Shown piece by piece: positions 56,633-64,000 of a stretch of DNA of 64,000 nt. The position numbers and the translations under genes were made by a program. Numbering within the stretch: position 1 is the stretch's first letter; each line of letters opens with the position of its first letter. This DNA is from Actinernus sp. WN-2022. Lineage: Eukaryota; Cnidaria; Anthozoa; Actiniaria; Actinernidae. The stretch is taken from the NCBI GenBank assembly GCA_030867875.1, contig JAOWCC010000577.1, forward strand, positions 80,457,740 to 80,521,739. Reading direction: 5' to 3'. Under the pieces are notes generated by a model. It was not told the origin of the DNA, made no database searches, and was given only the letters and a program-made list of their open reading frames with translations.

Positions 56633-57269
56633 TCGCCTGATTCTGCCCGATGTAAATAACAAAATTGCAAAAAATACTGGAATCCTAAGTAAACTTAGAT
56701 ATTACAATGATTTAAAAATGCTGAAGCAACTTTACTATAGACTAATATATCCATATATCAATTACGGATTGATGAGCTGGGGTAACACCTATACTTCGAA
56801 ATTGACAAAATTGCGTTCTTGTCTTGCGCGAAAAAGAGAGAATGCCACCCCTTATTTTAATCTCCTTGGTATACTTATGCTTGATAACATTTTCAAATTA
56901 AAAATAGCTACTTTTGCATATAAAATTATAAATGAAAAGAGTGAAGTCCCAAAAATATTTGGTGAAACTTTTAAGATTGCATCAAATCGACATTCCTATA
57001 ATACTAGAATTGCCGCCAGACAGAACTTTAGCAGACCTAACGCACGAACAAATTACGGAATACAAACATTTAAATTGATTTCATCACAAATTTGGGAAAC
57101 CATTGATCTTGGAATTAAACAGTCTAATTCAACCTCTACATTTAGGAAAAAATATACTCAATCTCTCCTTATCTCACAGACAATCTAATAATGTTTGACA
57201 ATAACTCTTTTCATTTATTGAGGCTGAACTTTGTATCCACGTCCGTCCTTCTTTTTTTTCTTTCCTAGC
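56633..57269 (+). pseudogene. CR1-like LINE 3' end, second copy
   Basis: Same as 44396-45032. The open frame ends at 57188 with an identical C-terminal region (TRIAARQNF). Its 3' UTR is interrupted at 57269/57270 by the 1039-bp insert and resumes at 58309. Confidence 0.75.
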
Positions 57270-58308
57270 CACGGCGGGCACAAAAACTTCAAAAACGGCA
57301 TCAATAAACGTGACCAAATAATTGAAATTAGCACCATTTATTTACTTATAGTTTAAATTTGAAGAAATGTTGGTGACTTGGTAACAAAATGAAACTACAT
57401 ATTTTAGGAGTTTTATGGATGTATGATGACGTCGTTGTGACGTTATAAGCGATGCCTCCTTTTTTGGTGAAATTCCCCCTTTAATAAATGTTACAAACAT
57501 ACTACTCCATCAAAAGTCCGTCATTACACACATTCATTTGGTGAAGATTTGAACATTCTACGACGATTACAGCCAAAGTTATAGAGGAATGACTGTTGCT
57601 ATGACGTCACATTTAGTGACGTCAGGAGTCGTACCTAAATAAGGCTGCCTATTGTTAAAAAATCAAGAAAAGAAAACGATGTGACTTTTGTTTGCCAGAC
57701 TAGTACATTTCATCATTAAAACTCGAAAATCACTCAAAGGCTTTTTTCTTAAAGGCATGTATAACATAATATGACGTCATAATGACGTTGTCGAAAATAT
57801 GACTGCCATTTTAAGCCGGTTATGGGCAAAAAATCAAAATTCTAAAAACATACGATTTTAGCCACCAACGTATTTTATGGCTGGACAAAATGTCATGCAA
57901 CAGTATTTAAAACTCTGAAAGATGAATGAAGCGATATTTTCGTAAATGCTTTTGTGTTGCTTATTTCCCGCCATATTTTGGCGGGAATATTAGCAAAATT
58001 CAAACTTTCATAACTTTTGATTTCCTTAACCAATCGAGATCGGGTTTTCGTTTCCTTCATTCTCATCACGAGGATATTTTAACAATATACGACATTCCGT
58101 TTTTAGAGGTAATGAACAGTTATAAGAAACGTATTACAAATGGGCAAATGACGTCATTGTGACGTCATAATAGTACTAACATAGCTTAAATTATCAGGTT
58201 ACATTCCTTTTACGATTCTACACCAACCTACCAAAATTCAATCGTCTACGTTGAAAACGTTTTAAAAATATAACTCATGCCGTTTTTATGGTCGTTTGTG
58301 CCCACCGT
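57270..58308. mobile_element. 1039-bp non-autonomous DNA transposon, CACGG termini
   Basis: Starts CACGGCGGGCACAAA, and its right end reads TTTGTGCCCACCGT(G). An inner AAAAACGGCAT block also pairs across the ends. It is absent at the equivalent site 45032/45033, so the limits are clear to within a base or two. No clean target duplication is seen. The interior has many TGACGTCA-like sites (near 57426, 57602, 57774 and 58148) and no transposase. Confidence 0.75.
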
Positions 58309-58454
58309 GAGCTATGGTAGACGTAGGCAGAGATCAACACGAAAGCTTCTTGCTACTTTGATCACTGCGTACGAATAATTGATTATAGTTTCTTCTCAGT
58401 TATGTAAATGTTACTATTGTTATGTTTTTATTTATCCTGTAATTATCTACTACC

Positions 58455-61400
58455 ATGTTAACAAGAAAATGTGCGAATAAACTGAAGTCTGAGAAAGTCA
58501 GTAAACACGGGCTTTCTTATTCGAAATTGAATGCAAGCCTGCTTGAAGATCCTGAATATGTCACGCTTATTAATAACAATGTAGATTTTTGGAAAAAAGA
58601 GTTCGAAAACATTACCGATAAGCGTGTTTTGTGGGATATTATAAAATATAAGATACGACAGATTTTTATAAAATTTAGTAAAGCTAAAGCAAGAATTAGA
58701 AGGTCGAAACTAGCTGTGGCCGACAGGAGGGTTAGTGAGGCAGAAAATTGCTATAACTTAGATCCGTCTTGATCAAATATCATAAATCTTGAATTGGCGA
58801 AAGCTGAATACGAATTAGTACTATTTGACTACATTGTCCAAGGCTCCATTATCCGATCACGTGCTGAATAGTATGAGAAAGGCGAGAAAAATAACAGGTA
58901 TTTTTTAAACCTTGAAAACAGAAAAAGTAAACAGAGTTGTGTGGGGAAAATTTACAACCGTAACGGCATGCAATCATGTGATCGAAACATCATAACTGAT
59001 GAATTAGAGTGTTTCTTTCATGATCTTTATACCGAAAAAGGATTGAAGTTAAGTGACATCAACATCAACAATAAGGAAATCAATTCATTTTTTTTTACAG
59101 AGCTAAATATCCCAAAGCTTTCAAATGAACAAAGAGAGCGCTGCGAAGGTCAATTAACTATAGGAGAATACTATAATGCATTAACAAAATTTAAACGAAA
59201 TAAAACCCCAGGTAATGATGGACTTACTGCAGAATTTTACTTAATCTTCTGGCCCGTGCTTGGTCAAGATCTGGTTGATTCGTTAAACTATTCATATGTT
59301 CACGGCGAATTGTCTAACTCGCAGAGGCAAGCAATTATTAAGCTTATTGAAAAAAAGGGTAAGGGTAAATTGTTTCTTAAAAACTCGAGGTCTATATCTC
59401 TAATAAATCTAGAAACAAAAATTGCTTCTAAAGCCTTAGCCTTGCGTCTCGAACCCATCCTATCGGACATAATTCACCATAACCAAAATGCGTATGTTAA
59501 AGGTCGCAGGATCTTTGACGCAGCTCGCAACATTGATGACATTATAGAATACACAAAATGTTTTAAAATACCTGGCCTTCTTGTGACAATTGACTTCGAA
59601 AAAGCTTTCGATTCTTTGAATTGGAATTTTTTTAATTGCCTCTTTAAAACGAATTTAATTTTGGAGAATTCTTCATTAAATGGATTAGAACAATTTATAC
59701 CAAAATATCAAGCTCAGTTCTAAATAATGGCTATGCAACAAATTATTTTGAGGTTACTAAAGGTGTGAGACAGAGAGATCCTTTATCTCATTACCTGTTT
59801 ACTATCGCTTTGGAGATACTGGCGATTTCTATTCGGGAAAACAAAACAAAAAAATGGGATTGAGTTAGGCCATGAAGAAATTAAAATTAATATATTCGCT
59901 GACGATCTCACTGTCTTTATAAAATACGAAGCTTCTTATGATGTCTTACTGAGCTTGCTTAATAGATTTGAACAATCCTCCGGCTTGAAAGTGAATCAAA
60001 CTAAAACTGAAGCTATGTGGTTAGGAATTCAGAAGTAAGAAGCCAAATAAAAGAAAATATAAATATTGAAAATGTTGACGAGCCTATTAAAATTATTGGC
60101 ATTTATTTCACATACGATGAACGCAAACGTAACGAACTTAATTTTGATTTGGTTCTCAGATCTCTTAAAAAGAAGTTAAATATCTGGAAGTGGAGAAATC
60201 TTTCATTGTATGGACGCATTCAAATCATAAAGTATTTTGCAATCCCTAAATTTTTATATCGTGCTTCCTTGATTAACACGTCTAAGGAAAGTATTAGTAA
60301 TGTAAATAAAATCCTTTATGACTTTGTTTGGAATGGAAAAAAGTAAAATTAAACGACTGACACTTATAAACGATTTAAGGCTGGCGGATTAAGAATGCCG
60401 CATTTGGAGTCAATGATTAAATCTCAAAGAATAATATGTTTATTAAGATATATGAATGGGCATGGGTGTATCTGGAAATACATTATATTCTTTCCCAATA
60501 TTTGGATGATGTAGGTGGTGTTTTTCTTCTTAAGTGTAATTTTAAGGTAAGCAGTTTACCTTCGTACCTCCCTTCATTCCATCGCGAGTCGTTGTCGGCT
60601 TGGACCGCTCTTTTTTCAAAACACCCTGAATCTCTTGAAGATATTTCTAATGAATTTCTTTGGAACAGCATTCATATTTGTTTGGATAGCAAGTCTGTTT
60701 ATGATAAGTATCTTGTAAGGAGAGGGTATGTAAGAGTTTCCGACATAATTAACGCTAGCGGCTCCTTGTGTTCTTTTGCATATCAAAGAGAGAGACAATA
60801 AGCTGACCTGGACAGACTATTTTAAGCTAATGGATATTTTTGATGCATTACCACCCCACTGGAGAAAACTACTCAAATCGAATACTGTAAATAGCACTTC
60901 ATTTCCCACTCTAAGTACTGATAAATATGACTTGGAGGTCGACGGGGTTTCAATTAATGTTGAAAAGCCTAAAGCAAATGTTATTTGTTCTATTTTTGTT
61001 AAGAAGATTTCAAAACCACCAACTTCATTAGCAAAGTTTTCTCTTCAATATCCTCAACAAGTTTTCGACTGGGAATCCATCTTTAGCCTTCCCTTTAAGA
61101 TTACAACCAATAATAAACTAAGAGAATTTCAATAAAAATTGCTTAATATAATTCTTTATACAAATCATATGCTTTTCAGAATGAAGATTGTTGATTCATG
61201 CTTATTATGCATCTTTTCGAATTCATTTTGTCCCGACATATCAACTATTTCCCGGTAAATTTCCTAGCCTACCAATTCCCGACATTTTCTTAAGATTCCC
61301 AGTACAAAACAAACTGCTGTTCTCCCCGTATCAACTGTAACCGTATCAACAGTGACTCGACATGCATGCATGATCATGAGTCGTCAACTTAGCATGCTTG

Positions 61401-61760
61401 ATCATCAAGTTACAAAACATCTAGGCTATGTACAGTTTAAAAAGTCTAATTTTATGTGTGTGCCTTTCAGCAATTAATTATTGAATTGCAGTTGTCATTA
61501 CGGTTTTCTATTCTGCTCTGTTCATGTTATTCTTGCCTAAAATAATACCAACTCGCAGCCTTGACACCGGATAGATTTATCTTTTCAACTTTTCATGTGG
61601 CGATGGTCAGCTCGAAAGCTTATTGGTCCTCTAACCACCGCACACTTCATTATCTAATTTATTTTTCATATGTAATCTTGTAATTCTACTTGTAAACTAT
61701 CCTGTATAACTTACTTCTGAAGTGTAAAAAAAAATAAACTGCATGGAACTGGAACTGGTA
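58455..61760 (+). pseudogene. L1/Tx1-type LINE ORF2 body, second copy
   Basis: Near-identical to 45179-48480, with the same frame breaks. One extra base near 59977 (AATCCTCC against AACCTCC) restores a locally better frame after the FADD box, so the first copy has one more lesion. Lys-to-Arg and Ser-to-Asn changes are at about 58729 and 59125. Confidence 0.8.
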
Positions 61761-61816
61761 TTAATGAACGCTTTTCGTTCAATTAATTTCATAATTCGCG
61801 TATTCATTCATATTTA

Positions 61817-62037
61817 GGGTGCGTTCGATTGACCGGATTCCGGAATAAGAATACACAGAATTATCACTACAAATCGCTTGTGTTGGCATTTTTTAGTCAC
61901 TGGAATACTAAATGTATCCTAAATATCACATTTCAGCAAACGTTAATAGCTTATAGTGCAAAATGTGCCGGGACCAGTGATTTCCAGAGATTATTCCATC
62001 TATTCGTATTCCGGAATACGGTCAATCGAACGCGCCC
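61817..62037. mobile_element. 221-bp MITE with TTA duplication, second copy
   Basis: Identical to 48539-48759 as part of the segmental duplication. Confidence 0.8.
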
Positions 62038-63389
62038 TTAGTTAGCATGTTTCATCAGTTTTATTCATCAACACTCTTTATTATCCATATTACAGCTATT
62101 AGCGCTACCACTACCAATGTTGGCGCAATTTCCTTTGATCGTTGATCGGAGTAATATTTCCTCAACGGTAATCATGCGCCCAACACATCAGCTGCTGCTC
62201 GCTTCCCACGGCAGTTAGCATACATTAATCGACTTTTAGTTGATTATGCCATGGTGTATATTCCACGTCGACGCAGTTCAACACTAGTTTTGTAACAGGA
62301 ACAGGAACGTCTTTGACATTAGCCTTACATATTAATCTAGCTTGGGCTAATGAGTATTTCTTTGTATAATCAGAACATTTCAAATGATTATTTGACAGAA
62401 AATCAGAAAAATCCTGCTGAGCCCCTTTATTTTAGAACGTAACTGTAATTAGAAACTCATTTTTGCTGATAATATTTCTTGGGCGTGCGAACAAGCGGGA
62501 AGCAACAAAAATGCCTGGTGCCAGTCTGAGCAAAAAAAACATTTCACGAGAAACAAATGCTAGTGCATGCGCGTTGATCATGCTAGGACGTTTACGCATG
62601 CGTAAGATGTGTGCTTCGGCGAGCAAACTGGGAAACATTTGTTACGGAAGTAAAATTTCAATCTAAACTTTTTCCATTTTAATCAAAAAGTTTATTTATT
62701 GTTAAAATCACAACAAGCATGCTGTTTGCTTTAATTTACAATTCAGTTATGTTAATTTCCATTCAGCATCATTCGATGAGAACTTTGCGATCAAGTGGTA
62801 CTTATTTTGCTTTTTTTTTTTCAGTCAATCGGGTTCCTTGATGGCTGAAAAAACATAAAACATAAAACATAATTAAATAAACATAAACATAAAATACACA
62901 CATTTCTTCCATTCCAAAAAATGTCCGATCCAACGGACACAATATTTGACCACAACCACTTGCGAACCTAAGATAGTCAAAATACCACGTAGAAATACTC
63001 TCTTCTCTTAAATGGCAGTATATTAGCAACATCACTTATACTGGATTGTACGATTTGAAAACTCTATACATCGATTTTCTAACGTATTTAAAAAGAGTAT
63101 CGCGCGCAATGGATTGTAGATTAGAGTACCTACCGCCATCTATTACTTTACGCATGAGTTATAATGATACGATGACCCGTTAACATAAAATTATGCCTTC
63201 ACGAATCCTTCTTGGCAGAAAAGATCTAGGGGGGCCGAGTCAGAGTTGGCGTGAGAAGAAGATATAGCAAACGTAAAAATCCTAACTTGATAGTTTTCTT
63301 ATCCGATACCCGATAGGTTATAAGAATAAGCTTTTAACGTGATCAAACTCACATTGGTGAGGGGATCATTGCGGGGATCATGTAGACGT
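62038..63389. other. Duplicate of 48760-50111, nothing else recognised
   Basis: Non-coding copy of the region downstream of the secreted-peptide gene. Confidence 0.4.
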
Positions 63390-63543
63390 CTATTTCTTTC
63401 CATAACGTCGACGACGATGATGATGATGATGATAATAATGACGTCGGCGACGGCGGCGGCGGCGGCGGCGGCGGCGTCTCCCCCAAGGTTTTGGTTTGGG
63501 ATCTGACAGCATTTCATCTTCAGCTGAGGCATCATCAAGATCC
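63390..63543 (-). CDS. Arminin-like peptide precursor, second copy, exon 2 only
   Basis: Identical exon 2: acceptor AACAG, the [15 protein letters not shown] segment, KPKPWG, Arg and His runs of the same length, and the YGKK end at stop 63390-63392. Exon 1, if present, lies beyond the window, about 2.46 kb upstream on the minus strand. This implies a second gene copy, provided the duplication is real and not an assembly artefact. Confidence 0.55.
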
Positions 63544-64000
63544 CTGTTAATTAATCACAGAAATAAAATAAACATAATCACACACACATACGAGAAAAAC
63601 AATGAAACTTTCTTTTGCAATATATATAACAATATATCAGTTGCTTACCTAAGGTTATAGAATAAAATGCTATGTTACATAAACCAAAACTCACTTAATA
63701 GCATTAAATGGTTATTTTGTTGAATTAGTAGCTGTTAGATTCGAGTAAAATTTGTGCTGCAAGACATGTATCAACATGTCAATACTTTTATTTGGAACAT
63801 CTTAAAGGTGGCTATATATATGTCACCAGGAAGTTTCTGATTTTTGGTCAAATACTTATCTAGAATGCATGTTCTCATTATACGAAACAGACACCATCTC
63901 AGTCATACACAGTGATGTTAAATTTTGAAGAGGAATCAGCTGATACATGACAACTTAAGGATGATATTAAAGACATCATAAAACTCGAAGACGCTGGCCT
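63544..64000. other. Start of the duplicated intron, cut by the window end
   Basis: Matches 50266-50722 with one visible substitution; no other feature. Confidence 0.6.

Larger units (their letters stand above)
56633..64000. repeat. Segmental duplication, second copy (runs off window)
   Basis: Repeats 44396-50722. The offset is 12237 before and 13276-13278 after the 1039-bp insertion. Visible differences are single bases near 56706, 58729 and 59125, one-base indels near 58904 and 59977, and one base near 63986. Confidence 0.9.

Overview
The window looks like animal nuclear DNA, most likely from a cnidarian and probably a stony coral. It is AT-rich with few genes, has GT-AG introns, and is packed with LINE fragments and palindromic MITEs. 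It carries a secreted acidic-then-cationic peptide gene built like the cnidarian arminin precursors. The species cannot be named from the sequence. Most open frames here belong to transposable elements and are broken; only a few candidate host exons stand out.

Layout. 1-1585: 3' part of a broken LINE. 1.6-18.8 kb: intergenic DNA with many foldback elements and scattered candidate exons, including a phase-consistent four-exon small gene (5733-7004), a minus-strand terminal exon (11475-11656) and a 2.25-kb element with terminal inverted motifs (15229-17482). 18.9-21.25 kb: a 202-bp palindrome next to a 5'-truncated CR1-like LINE. 21.6-22.35 kb: a decayed L1-type ORF1.

22395-32911: a 10.5-kb Mutator-like DNA transposon with a perfect 9-bp target-site duplication. 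Its long terminal inverted repeats contain arrays of a 43-bp unit. Its decayed internal genes encode a DDE-type transposase, a ubiquitin-specific-protease-like domain and a Ulp1-type SUMO-protease domain followed by an Ig-like segment. A deleted relative (about 34.7-35.2 and 40.2-40.4 kb) was split by a 5005-bp Polinton-like palindrome (35210-40214) with a 6-bp target duplication. That palindrome has PC4-like, acidic and zinc-finger genes and a hairpin-rich centre.

41.0-48.5 kb: L1/Tx1-like and CR1-like LINE debris. 50112-52950 (minus): a two-exon secreted precursor with signal peptide, acidic pro-region, Arg13/His/Arg4 tail and a C-terminal amidation signal; it is the best host-gene candidate. 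54.5-55.5 kb: a chromodomain ORF. 44396-50722 is repeated almost identically from 56633 to the window end, so exon 2 of the peptide gene occurs twice. The two copies differ mainly by a 1039-bp transposon present only in the second.
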